NCBI RefSeq assembly: GCF_028369295.1
Contig: NZ_JAQMYP010000003.1
Location: forward strand, 271,824 to 335,823
Source of the DNA: Streptomyces sp. HD
GTDB taxonomy: Bacteria > Actinomycetota > Actinomycetes > Streptomycetales > Streptomycetaceae
Length of the DNA: 64,000 bases
Direction: 5' to 3'
In this document: positions 56,546-64,000 of the stretch, piece by piece
How positions within the stretch are numbered: position 1 is the stretch's first letter
Layout: each line of letters begins with the position of its first letter
Notes under the pieces: model-generated
Database searches by the model: none
The model's input: only the letters and a program-made list of their open reading frames with translations
Told to the model about the DNA's origin: nothing
Made by a program: the position numbers and the translations under genes

Positions 56546-58102
56546 CTACACGACCTCGACGCCCGGTCGGCCCGCCTCGACCCTGAGCCGCGCCAGCGTG
56601 CTGGACGTGGCCGTCGGCTGCCGGACCGTGTCCACGACCCGCACCTGCGCGTCGATGGCGTCGCGGCGGATGTCGAAGAGGTGGTAGCCGCAGTGGGCGT
56701 CGATCAGCTTCCAGTGCGGGTTGTCCGGCATGCGCGGGTCCCACTCGGCATGGAAGGCGGCATGGTCCCGGTCGCCGCTGCTGGAGATGGACGTACCGAC
56801 GAACTCGGCACCGACGACGTCGGAGTCCGGGTCGGCGAAGTCCTTCTTGAGGTCGCTGATCATCGTCAGGTGGCGGTCGCCGGTGAACACGACGGGGTTG
56901 CGGATGTCCGCGAACTCCTCCATGAGCTGGTTGCGTTCCACCTGGTAGCCGTCCCAGGCGTCGTAGTACCAGAGCTTGCCCTCGCCGACGAGGAGGTCGG
57001 TCTCGGCCATCATTATCTGCGAGGCGATGAGGTTCCAGACTGCGGGCGAGTCGTGCAGCCCGTCGAGCAGCCACTGCTTCTGCTCGGCGCCGAGCATGGT
57101 GAGCGAGGGGTCCTGGGCGGCTTCCTGGCTGGTCACCTGGTCGCTGCGGAACTGGCGGGTGTCGAGGACGTTGAGGCGGGCGAGGCGGCCGAACTCCAGG
57201 CGGCGGTACATCTGGATGTGCGGGCCGTTCGGGATCGCGGTGGCACGGACCGGCATGTGCTCGTAGAACGCCTGGTAGGCCGCCGTCAGCCGGGCCACGA
57301 AGGCGTCGTGCGGCTGCTTGTCGGGGTCCTGCGGAATCTCCCCGGCCCAGTCGTTGTCGACCTCGTGGTCGTCGAAGCTGACCACCCAGGGGGCGTTCGC
57401 CTGCATCGCCGCGAGGTCCGGGTCGGTGCGGTACTGGGCGTACCGGTTGCGGTACTGGACCAGGCTGTACGGCTCCCCCGTGCCCTCGTGCCGGCGCACG
57501 CCCGTCGCCGACGGCGTCGACTCGTAGATGTAGTCGCCGACGAAGAGGACGAAGTCGGGGTCCTGGGCCAGCATGTCGGCGTACGGCGTGAAGTAGCCGT
57601 GCTGCCAGTTCTGGCAGGAGGCCAGCGCCATGCGCAGCCGGCCGCCGGAGCTGTGCGGGTGGGGGGCGGTGCGGGTACGGCCGATCGGCGAGAGCTGGCC
57701 GCCGACGCGGAAGCGGTACCAGTACGTACGGCCCGGACGCAGGCCCCGTACGTCCACGTGCACGCTGTGCCCCAGTTCAGGACGGGCCTGGGCGACTCCG
57801 CGACGCACGATCTTTCTGCACCCGTCGTCCTCGGCGAGCTCCCACTCCACCCGCACCACGCTGTCGGGCATGCCACCCCCGTTGAGCGGGTCGGGGGCGA
57901 GTCTCGTCCACAGCACGATGCCGTCCGGGAGCGGATCACCGGAGGCGACCCCCAGGCTGAACACCCCGTCGGGCACGGGGGTTTCGGCGGCCCGGGCGGT
58001 ACCTGGAAGCCACAGCTCGGCGGAAGCCACAGCCCCGAGCGTAGCGGCACCGGTCAGAAAGCGGCGCCGGCCGGGGGATACGGGTCCGGAAACTCCGTTC
58101 AT
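56546..58102 (-). CDS. PhoD-family alkaline phosphatase, Tat-exported
   Basis: A 518-aa secreted phosphodiesterase/phosphatase. The N-terminus has a twin-arginine signal (GRRRFLTGAATLGAVASAEL, then PGTARA cleavage region). A PhoD_N beta domain (FSLGVASGDPLPDGIVLWTR) and the metallophosphatase domain follow, with FVGDYIYE, SFDDHEVDNDWAGE and FTGDRHLTMISD supplying metal ligands. PhoD enzymes cleave teichoic acids and other phosphodiesters under phosphate limitation, fitting the neighbouring polymer genes. ATG at 58102 with GGGAG seven bases upstream. The signal would direct it to the cell wall or outside. Confidence 0.93.
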   Translation of the reverse strand: MNGVSGPVSPGRRRFLTGAATLGAVASAELWLPGTARAAETPVPDGVFSLGVASGDPLPDGIVLWTRLAPDPLNGGGMPDSVVRVEWELAEDDGCRKIVRRGVAQARPELGHSVHVDVRGLRPGRTYWYRFRVGGQLSPIGRTRTAPHPHSSGGRLRMALASCQNWQHGYFTPYADMLAQDPDFVLFVGDYIYESTPSATGVRRHEGTGEPYSLVQYRNRYAQYRTDPDLAAMQANAPWVVSFDDHEVDNDWAGEIPQDPDKQPHDAFVARLTAAYQAFYEHMPVRATAIPNGPHIQMYRRLEFGRLARLNVLDTRQFRSDQVTSQEAAQDPSLTMLGAEQKQWLLDGLHDSPAVWNLIASQIMMAETDLLVGEGKLWYYDAWDGYQVERNQLMEEFADIRNPVVFTGDRHLTMISDLKKDFADPDSDVVGAEFVGTSISSSGDRDHAAFHAEWDPRMPDNPHWKLIDAHCGYHLFDIRRDAIDAQVRVVDTVRQPTATSSTLARLRVEAGRPGVEVV

Positions 58103-58218
58103 CGGCGAACTCCCTTGTCTCACTGGCCTCTTGGACACGTGCAAGCTCACGCAGCAGGGGGGTCCGCCCGCTGAACGGAAGCCTTCGCATACATGACAAA
58201 TGAGCAGACAGCAGAAGA

Positions 58219-58268
58219 CCCGTTGCGACACGGGAACAACGGGATGAACCTGACCTTGTCGCAACGGG
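58219..58268 (-). promoter_or_regulatory. Inverted repeat in the upstream region of phoD
   Basis: CCCGTTGCGACA and TGTCGCAACGGG form a perfect 12-bp inverted repeat with a 26-nt centre, 117 bp before the phoD start. The centre on the minus strand holds GTTCATCCCGT followed by TGTTCCCGTG, vaguely like PHO-box 11-mers, but only weakly. The remaining upstream sequence (58269-58580) shows nothing I recognise. Confidence 0.4.
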
Positions 58269-58582
58269 CCTGAGGGACCGTCAAGTGGCGCCGTCGACCG
58301 GCGGGGGGTTAGTTCGCGAACCCCGAGTGGGCTCCTAGGCGGGTGGTGCCGAATCCGTGGGCGTGGAGCAGGTGCCTCCGGCCGGGGAACAGGGCACGGC
58401 GGCGGGAGCGCGGAGCCAGGGTGACCACATCAACTCCAGGGATCCGAAGGGCGGTTGGAGCGCGACGAGATTCAAGATCCTCATCGCGCCGCCCAGTACG
58501 ACTCACCGGGGGACGAGGGGGTTGCCCTGGGGTGTGCCGTGTCTTTCCCGGACGTTCACCATTTCGGCCTGTGCTGCGGAGG

Positions 58583-58647
58583 GGCGCCGAGGGTCACTTC
58601 TCGGCGCCGGTCCGCATCTTTCAGCACAAGGACGGCGCAGGGCGCCG
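58583..58647 (-). terminator. Two hairpins downstream of obg
   Basis: GGCGCCGAG / CTCGGCGCC (58583-58591 with 58600-58608) and ACGGCGC / GCGCCGT (about 58630-58645) lie within 70 bp after the obg stop. Likely terminators of the rplU-rpmA-obg unit. Confidence 0.7.
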
Positions 58648-58650
58648 TGT

Positions 58651-60096
58651 CTAGAACGGCTCGAAGTCGTCGAACTCCCGGAGGGACTCGTCCCGCTCCG
58701 CCTGCTTGTCCCGCCTGCGCTGCGCGGCGGGCCGCGGCTCCTCGAAGCGGTGGTCCTCGCCACGGCGACCCAGCATCTCCGCCCCGGCCATCAGCGTCGG
58801 CTCCCAGTCGAAGACGACCGCGTTCTCCTCGGGCCCGATGGCGACGCCGTCCCCGGAACGGGCCCCGGCCTTCATCAACTCCTCTTCCACGCCAAGGCGG
58901 TTGAGCCGGTCGGCGAGATAGCCGACGGCCTCGTCGTTGTTGAAGTCGGTCTGCCGCACCCAGCGCTCGGGCTTCTCGCCGCGCACCCGGAACAGCGGCT
59001 CGCCGCCGACCTCCTCGCGCGTCACGGTGAACCCGGCGTCGTCGACGGCCTTGGGCCGGATCACGATCCGCGTCGCCTCTTCCTTCGGCTTCGCGGCCCG
59101 TGCCCTGGCCACCAGGTCGGCCAGCGCGAACGACAGCTCCTTCAGCCCGATGTGCGCCACCGCCGACACCTCGAAGACCCGGTACCCACGGGCCTCCAGA
59201 TCCGGCCGCACCATCTCGGCGAGGTCCTTGCCATCGGGTACGTCGATCTTGTTGAGGACGACGATCCGGGGCCGGTTGTCCAGCCCGCCGTACTCCCGCA
59301 GCTCCGCCTCGATGATGTCCAGGTCGGAGACGGGGTCACGGTCGGACTCCAGCGTCGCGGTGTCCAGTACGTGCACGAGCACACTGCACCGCTCGACGTG
59401 CCGCAGGAACTCCAGGCCCAGCCCCTTGCCCTGGCTGGCACCCGGGATGAGCCCGGGGACGTCGGCGATGGTGTAGACGGTCGAACCAGCGGTCACCACA
59501 CCGAGGTTCGGCACGAGCGTGGTGAACGGGTAGTCGGCGATCTTGGGCTTCGCCGCGCTCAGCACGGAGATCAGCGAGGACTTGCCCGCGCTCGGGTAGC
59601 CGACCAGCGCCACGTCGGCGACCGTCTTCAGCTCCAGCACGATGTCCTGGAGATCCCCCGGCACACCGAGCAGCGCGAACCCCGGGGCCTTGCGGCGCGC
59701 CGACGCCAGCGCGGCGTTGCCGAGCCCGCCCCGGCCGCCCTGCGCGGCGACGTACGAGGTGCCGTGTCCGACCAGGTCGGCGAGGACGTTGCCGGCCTTG
59801 TCCAGTACCACCGTGCCGTCGGGCACCGGCAGCACCAGGTCCTGGCCGTCCTTGCCGGACCGGTTGCCGCCCTCGCCGGGCTTGCCGTTGGTGGCCTTGC
59901 GGTGCGGCGAGTGGTGGTAGTCGAGCAGCGTCGTGACGGACTGGTCGACGGTCAGGATGACGTCACCGCCGCGCCCGCCGTTGCCGCCGTCGGGCCCGCC
60001 GAGCGGCTTGAACTTCTCACGGTGAACGGAGGCACAGCCGTGACCTCCGTTACCCGCGGCGACATGCAGTTCGACGCGGTCCACGAAGGTGGTCAT
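58651..60096 (-). CDS. obg: GTPase Obg/CgtA
   Basis: A 481-aa essential GTPase linked to ribosome assembly, stress and, in streptomycetes, aerial mycelium formation. The glycine-rich Obg domain ([20 protein letters not shown]) is followed by the G domain ([39 protein letters not shown]). A C-terminal OCT domain comes next, and an extra acidic/basic tail ends [16 protein letters not shown] at 60096 with GGAGG eight bases upstream. Preceded by rplU and rpmA, a conserved arrangement. Confidence 0.97.
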   Translation of the reverse strand: MTTFVDRVELHVAAGNGGHGCASVHREKFKPLGGPDGGNGGRGGDVILTVDQSVTTLLDYHHSPHRKATNGKPGEGGNRSGKDGQDLVLPVPDGTVVLDKAGNVLADLVGHGTSYVAAQGGRGGLGNAALASARRKAPGFALLGVPGDLQDIVLELKTVADVALVGYPSAGKSSLISVLSAAKPKIADYPFTTLVPNLGVVTAGSTVYTIADVPGLIPGASQGKGLGLEFLRHVERCSVLVHVLDTATLESDRDPVSDLDIIEAELREYGGLDNRPRIVVLNKIDVPDGKDLAEMVRPDLEARGYRVFEVSAVAHIGLKELSFALADLVARARAAKPKEEATRIVIRPKAVDDAGFTVTREEVGGEPLFRVRGEKPERWVRQTDFNNDEAVGYLADRLNRLGVEEELMKAGARSGDGVAIGPEENAVVFDWEPTLMAGAEMLGRRGEDHRFEEPRPAAQRRRDKQAERDESLREFDDFEPF

Positions 60097-60155
60097 GTGG
60101 GGTGCCTCCAGCACTGATGAAAACGTACGGATGTCTCTCTTGCCTAACACGCGAA

Positions 60156-60195
60156 AGGCGGACCCGCCTTCCCGGAAGGGAAGTGAGGTCCGCCT
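60156..60195 (-). terminator. Hairpin between rpmA and obg
   Basis: AGGCGGACC pairs with GGTCCGCCT (9 bp), enclosing a second CTTCCC/GGGAAG stem. It may end a proportion of rplU-rpmA transcripts before obg. Confidence 0.7.
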
Positions 60196-60236
60196 CGCGA
60201 AACGCTCTACGGAGCCTGAGCCCGAAAGGGCTGGTG

Positions 60237-60491
60237 TCAGGCGACCGGAACGACGTTCACGACCTTGCGGCCACGGCTGGTGCCGAACTCCACCGCACCG
60301 GCCTGCAGCGCGAACAGCGTGTCGTCGCCGCCACGGCCGACGCCCGCACCGGGGTGGAAGTGCGTACCACGCTGGCGGACCAGGATCTCACCCGCGTTGA
60401 CGACCTGACCGCCGAAGCGCTTCACGCCGAGCCGCTGGGCATTCGAGTCGCGACCGTTCCGGGTGGACGATGCGCCCTTCTTGTGTGCCAT
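60237..60491 (-). CDS. rpmA: 50S ribosomal protein L27
   Basis: An 84-aa ribosomal protein near the peptidyl-transferase centre. [20 protein letters not shown] and [20 protein letters not shown] are characteristic. The mature N-terminus is directly encoded, as in other actinobacteria. It follows rplU after 14 bp. Confidence 0.98.
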   Translation of the reverse strand: MAHKKGASSTRNGRDSNAQRLGVKRFGGQVVNAGEILVRQRGTHFHPGAGVGRGGDDTLFALQAGAVEFGTSRGRKVVNVVPVA

Positions 60492-60505
60492 GTCTCCTCA
60501 GTCCC

Positions 60506-60826
60506 TTACTTCGCAGCCGTGGGGATCTCAGTGACCTTGATCGCCGTGTACTGCTGGCGGTGGCCCTGACGACGGCGGTAGCCGGTCTTGTTCTTGTAGC
60601 GCAGAATGTCGATCTTCTGCCCCTTGTGGTGGTCCACGACCTCGGCCTGGACCTTGATGCCGGCCAGCACCCACGGGTCGCTGGTCACAGCGTCGCCGTC
60701 GACAACGAGCAGGGTCGAGAGCTCGACCGTGTCGCCAACATTGGCAGTGGAAATCTTGTCAACCTCAACGATGTCGCCGACAGCAACCTTGTGCTGGCGA
60801 CCACCGCTGCGCACGATGGCGTACAC
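60506..60826 (-). CDS. rplU: 50S ribosomal protein L21
   Basis: A 106-aa protein binding 23S r[23 protein letters not shown] at the N-terminus and a C-terminal [20 protein letters not shown] are diagnostic. I use the GTG at 60826; the longer open frame covers the leader and promoter. First gene of the rplU-rpmA-obg unit. Confidence 0.97.
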   Translation of the reverse strand: MYAIVRSGGRQHKVAVGDIVEVDKISTANVGDTVELSTLLVVDGDAVTSDPWVLAGIKVQAEVVDHHKGQKIDILRYKNKTGYRRRQGHRQQYTAIKVTEIPTAAK

Positions 60827-60944
60827 GCGGATCTCACTCTCTCGCTCGGAAACGGCACCCCCGCAGTCCAGCCACCCGGCACGCGGACAGCCTCTCCGGG
60901 ACACCCTGTGCTCCGGAGGATGAGGTTTACGGGGATGTAGCGCG

Positions 60945-60973
60945 CCTATATCTACGGACACGCCGACGGTCAA
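60945..60973 (-). promoter_or_regulatory. Promoter of rplU-rpmA(-obg)
   Basis: On the minus strand TTGACC (60968-60973), 17 bp, TATAGG (60945-60950). It is an unusually good housekeeping match for this GC-rich genome and gives a leader of about 110 nt before the rplU GTG. Confidence 0.7.
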
Positions 60974-61023
60974 GGTTACGGGGCCGTGGCCGAGAGGGTC
61001 AAACCGGGCCGGGCCCCACAGAA

Positions 61024-61052
61024 GTGCGGCCGGTCACAGGGACCGGCCGCAC
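61024..61052 (-). terminator. Terminator of the RNase E/G gene
   Basis: GTGCGGCCGGTC-ACAGG-GACCGGCCGCAC, a perfect 12-bp stem, 40 bp after the stop at 61092. CGTCACTC direct repeats lie between. Confidence 0.85.
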
Positions 61053-61091
61053 CTCACGTCACTCGTCAGTGAACGTCACTCACCGTGAGCG

Positions 61092-64000
61092 TCACTCGTC
61101 GCCGGCTGCGGAGACCGCGGTCTTCTTCGCCGTCGACTTGGCCGCGGCCGTCTTGACGGTCTTCGCCGCCTTCTTGGCCGTCGCCTTCTTGGCGACCGTC
61201 TTCTTGGCCGCGGTCTTCTTGGTGGCGGCCTTCTTCGCCGTGGCCTTCTTGGCCGTCTTACGGGCCGTCTTCTTGGCCGGAGCCGCCTCCTCGACGCCCT
61301 CCTCGGCAGCCGACGCGGCCGGGGCCTCGGCGGTGGGCTCCGCCTGCGCCTCCGCGGCCGGGACGACCATGACGGCGCCCTCCTCGGAAGCGGTCGGCGC
61401 GGTGGCCTTGCGCACGGCACGGCGCCGCGGGCGGGCCGGAGCGGCGGGCGCCTCCTCGGCCTGCTCCGCCGGAGCCTCGGCCGGGGTCTCGGCAACCGGC
61501 TCGGGCGCCGTGGGCGCCGTCTCGCCGACCGTCACCACGGCGGCCTCGGCCCCCGCGGGCGACCCGGCGGGCGCGGACACCTTGCGGGTGGCGCGACGCC
61601 GCGTACGTCCCTTGGGCGCGGCCTCCTCGGCGACCGGAGCCTCGGTGACCGGAGTCGCCGCGGCCGGGGTCTCGACGACCACGTCCTCCATGGCGACCGG
61701 CTCGGCCTTCGCCTCGGCGGCCGACTCCGGCTGCACCGGACGCGCGACCTCCTCGGCGACGGTCACGTCCTGAGCCGTGGGCATCGCCTGGCCCTTCTTC
61801 GGCGCACCCGCCGGAGCGGACACCCGGCGACCACCACGGCGCCGCGAGCGACCGCCGCGAGCGGCGGCCTCCGCCTCGGCGACGCTGCTGTACAGCTCCT
61901 CGTCGGGCGCGAACGCGGGCTCGGCCAGCGCGGCCGGCTCGGCGACCTCCGCGGCGACCTCGGCCTCGGTCTCCGCCTCCTCCTCGGCCGTCTCGACCGG
62001 CTCGGCGGCGACGGACGCCTCGTGCACGTGCTCGGGACCGGCACCGGCACGCGCGCGCTTCTTGCGCTTGCCGCCGCCACCGGGGGCCGTCGGCTGCTCC
62101 ATGTGCACGATGACACCGCGGCCGTTGCAGTGGACGCAGGTCTCGGAGAAGGACTCCAGCAGGCCCTGGCCGACCCGCTTGCGGGTCATCTGCACGAGGC
62201 CCAGCGAGGTCACCTCCGCCACCTGGTGCTTCGTACGGTCGCGGCCCAGGCACTCCAGGAGGCGCCGCAGCACCAGGTCCCGGTTGGACTCCAGCACCAT
62301 GTCGATGAAGTCGATGACGATGATGCCGCCGAGGTCGCGCAGCCGCAGCTGGCGGACGATCTCCTCGGCCGCCTCCAGGTTGTTCCTGGTGACCGTCTCT
62401 TCGAGGTTGCCGCCCTGACCGGTGAACTTGCCGGTGTTGACGTCGACGACGACCATCGCCTCGGTCCGGTCGATCACCAGCGAACCGCCGCTGGGCAGCC
62501 AGACCTTGCGGTCCAGCGCCTTGGCGAGCTGCTCGTCGATCCGGTACGTGGCGAAGACGTCGACCTCGCTGGTCCACTTCGACAGCCGCTCGGCCAGGTC
62601 CGGCGCCACGTGCGAGACGTAGCCGTGAACGGTCTCCCAGGCCTCGTCACCGCTGACGACGACCTTGGAGAAGTCCTCGTTGAAGATGTCGCGGACGACC
62701 CGGACGGTCATGTCCGGCTCGCCGTACAGCAGCGTCGGGGCGTTGCCGTTCTTGGCCTTCTTCTGGATCTCTTCCCACTGCGCCTGGAGCCGCTCGACGT
62801 CGCGGCGCAGCTCCTCCTCGCTCGCGCCCTCGGCGGCGGTGCGCACGATGACGCCCGCGTCCTCGGGGACGATCTTCTTGAGGATGGTCTTCAGCCTGGC
62901 CCGCTCGGTGTCGGGCAGCTTGCGGCTGATGCCGGTCATGGAGCCCTCGGGGACGTACACGAGGTAACGGCCCGGCAGCGAGACCTGGCTGGTCAGACGC
63001 GCACCCTTGTGCCCGATCGGGTCCTTGGTGACCTGCACCAGGACCGACTGGCCGGACTTCAGGGCGGACTCGATGCGCCGCGGGCCGTTGGCCATGCCCA
63101 GCGCCTCGAAGTTGACCTCACCGGCGTACAGGACGGCGTTCCGCCCCTTGCCGATGTCGATGAAGGCGGCCTCCATCGACGGCAGTACATTCTGGACCTT
63201 GCCCAGGTAGACGTTGCCGACGTACGAGGTCGACTGCTCCTTGTTGACGTAGTGCTCGACGAGCACGTTGTCCTCAAGGACGCCGATCTGGGTGCGGTCG
63301 CCGTGCTGGCGGACCACCATCACACGCTCGACGGCCTCGCGGCGGGCGAGGAACTCGGCCTCGGTGATGATCGGGACCCGGCGGCGGCCCTGCTCACGGC
63401 CCTCGCGGCGGCGCTGCTTCTTGGCCTCCAGGCGTGTGGAGCCCTTGATGGACTGCACCTCGTCGGACGGCTCGGCACCCTTTTCCCGCGCGGGACGGGG
63501 CTCGCGGACCTTGACGACGGTGCGCTCGGGGTCGCCCTCGCCGGGCTCGGTGTCGACGGAGGAGTCACCGGCGCGACGACGACGGCGACGGCGGCGCCTG
63601 CTGCTGGAGCTGGAGCCGGAGCCCTCGTCGCGGGCGTCCTCGTCGTCCTCTTCCTCCTGCTCGGCGGTGTCCTCGGCGTCCTGGGCGGCCTGCGCGGCGG
63701 CGACCTCATCGGTCTCACCGCTGTCGCCCTCGGCCTCCGCGGCCTCACCACGACGACGGCGACGGCCACCGCGACGGCGACGCCGGCGCGACCCGGTCTC
63801 CTCGGACTCCTCGGGCTCCTCGCCCTCGACGACGTCCTCGGCGGCCTCTTCGGCTTCCTCGGTCTCGTCCTCGGCGGCGGCCTCGACGGCCGGGGCCTCG
63901 GGCTCCTCGCCGAAGGCACCGCCCCGGCGCCGACGACGGCGACGCGCACTGGGCTGCTCCTCCGGGAGCTCCTCGACGTCCTCGGTCTCGGTCACGGCCT
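61092..64000 (-). CDS. rne: Ribonuclease E/G family endoribonuclease (5' end outside window)
   Basis: At least 968 residues; the frame is still open at the right edge, and streptomycete RNase E/G proteins are normally longer, so the N-terminus is missing. Visible parts are Arg-rich and acidic repeats, then the S1 domain (GNVYLGKVQNVLPSMEAAFI). The catalytic core has VVVDVNTGKFTG and GGIIVIDFIDM with the metal-binding Asp pair, and the zinc-link CVHCNGRG. An Ala/Glu-rich region ends in a lysine/alanine-rich tail of histone-H1-like KKATAKKA repeats. The enzyme starts mRNA decay and rRNA processing; the disordered arms on both sides of a central core are typical of actinobacterial RNase E. Confidence 0.94.
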   Translation of the reverse strand, partial: AVTETEDVEELPEEQPSARRRRRRRGGAFGEEPEAPAVEAAAEDETEEAEEAAEDVVEGEEPEESEETGSRRRRRRGGRRRRRGEAAEAEGDSGETDEVAAAQAAQDAEDTAEQEEEDDEDARDEGSGSSSSSRRRRRRRRRAGDSSVDTEPGEGDPERTVVKVREPRPAREKGAEPSDEVQSIKGSTRLEAKKQRRREGREQGRRRVPIITEAEFLARREAVERVMVVRQHGDRTQIGVLEDNVLVEHYVNKEQSTSYVGNVYLGKVQNVLPSMEAAFIDIGKGRNAVLYAGEVNFEALGMANGPRRIESALKSGQSVLVQVTKDPIGHKGARLTSQVSLPGRYLVYVPEGSMTGISRKLPDTERARLKTILKKIVPEDAGVIVRTAAEGASEEELRRDVERLQAQWEEIQKKAKNGNAPTLLYGEPDMTVRVVRDIFNEDFSKVVVSGDEAWETVHGYVSHVAPDLAERLSKWTSEVDVFATYRIDEQLAKALDRKVWLPSGGSLVIDRTEAMVVVDVNTGKFTGQGGNLEETVTRNNLEAAEEIVRQLRLRDLGGIIVIDFIDMVLESNRDLVLRRLLECLGRDRTKHQVAEVTSLGLVQMTRKRVGQGLLESFSETCVHCNGRGVIVHMEQPTAPGGGGKRKKRARAGAGPEHVHEASVAAEPVETAEEEAETEAEVAAEVAEPAALAEPAFAPDEELYSSVAEAEAAARGGRSRRRGGRRVSAPAGAPKKGQAMPTAQDVTVAEEVARPVQPESAAEAKAEPVAMEDVVVETPAAATPVTEAPVAEEAAPKGRTRRRATRKVSAPAGSPAGAEAAVVTVGETAPTAPEPVAETPAEAPAEQAEEAPAAPARPRRRAVRKATAPTASEEGAVMVVPAAEAQAEPTAEAPAASAAEEGVEEAAPAKKTARKTAKKATAKKAATKKTAAKKTVAKKATAKKAAKTVKTAAAKSTAKKTAVSAAGDE

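Noticed and set aside
58555..58561. A lone GTTCACC as a PHO box near obg/phoD
   Set aside because: PhoP sites need repeated 11-mers; only one unit is seen and it is about 450 bp from phoD.

Overview
The window is a high-GC actinobacterial chromosome segment, almost certainly from a Streptomyces species. Evidence is the very high GC with strong third-position bias, frequent GTG starts, the hrcA-dnaJ pair under a CIRCE element, the lepA/rpsT and rplU-rpmA-obg blocks, and the nadD - LCP protein - rsfS - phosphatase order typical of streptomycetes. Most of it is conserved core chromosome and no prophage, insertion sequence or CRISPR array is visible.

Left part (1-20 kb): the start of a nitronate monooxygenase gene (running off the edge), dnaJ, hrcA, a metallo-hydrolase, a DUF3097 gene and hemW are followed by a signalling locus. 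That locus holds a PP2C/SpoIIE-type phosphatase diverging from a soluble hybrid histidine kinase with a long HAMP array and its stand-alone receiver protein. Next come an acyl-CoA ligase, lepA, rpsT, a SnoaL-like protein, holA and a methyltransferase.

Middle part (20-46 kb): an arylamine N-acetyltransferase, the comEA-comEC pair, a DegV lipid-binding protein, a membrane coiled-coil protein and leuS with a likely leucine-codon attenuator. Then come a two-gene redox module (heme-type membrane protein plus NuoF-ferredoxin fusion) and two identical tRNA-Ala(GGC) genes flanking a decayed glycosyltransferase gene and two tiny zinc-ribbon genes. The cell-envelope/NAD block (histidine phosphatase, rsfS, LCP protein, nadD), two small membrane proteins, an M48 protease, two related membrane proteins, proA, a small conserved gene and proB complete this part.

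Right part (46-64 kb): a cell-wall glycopolymer locus. It contains a polysaccharide pyruvyl transferase, two TagF-like polyol-phosphate polymerases with membrane N-termini, a family-2 glycosyltransferase, a CDP-ribitol-synthase-like cytidylyltransferase/SDR fusion, a sulfotransferase-like protein and a Tat-exported PhoD phosphatase. Together these suggest synthesis, decoration and turnover of a ribitol/glycerol-phosphate wall polymer; the LCP protein at 36.4 kb is a candidate for attaching it. The window ends with obg, rpmA, rplU and the 3' part of an RNase E/G gene.

Most genes have clear Shine-Dalgarno sites. Seven starts instead have a TANNNT -10 element 6-7 bases upstream, as expected for leaderless mRNAs. 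Several intergenic regions carry short tandem repeats, including 9-bp minisatellites, a 92-bp duplication and a dispersed repeat present twice.
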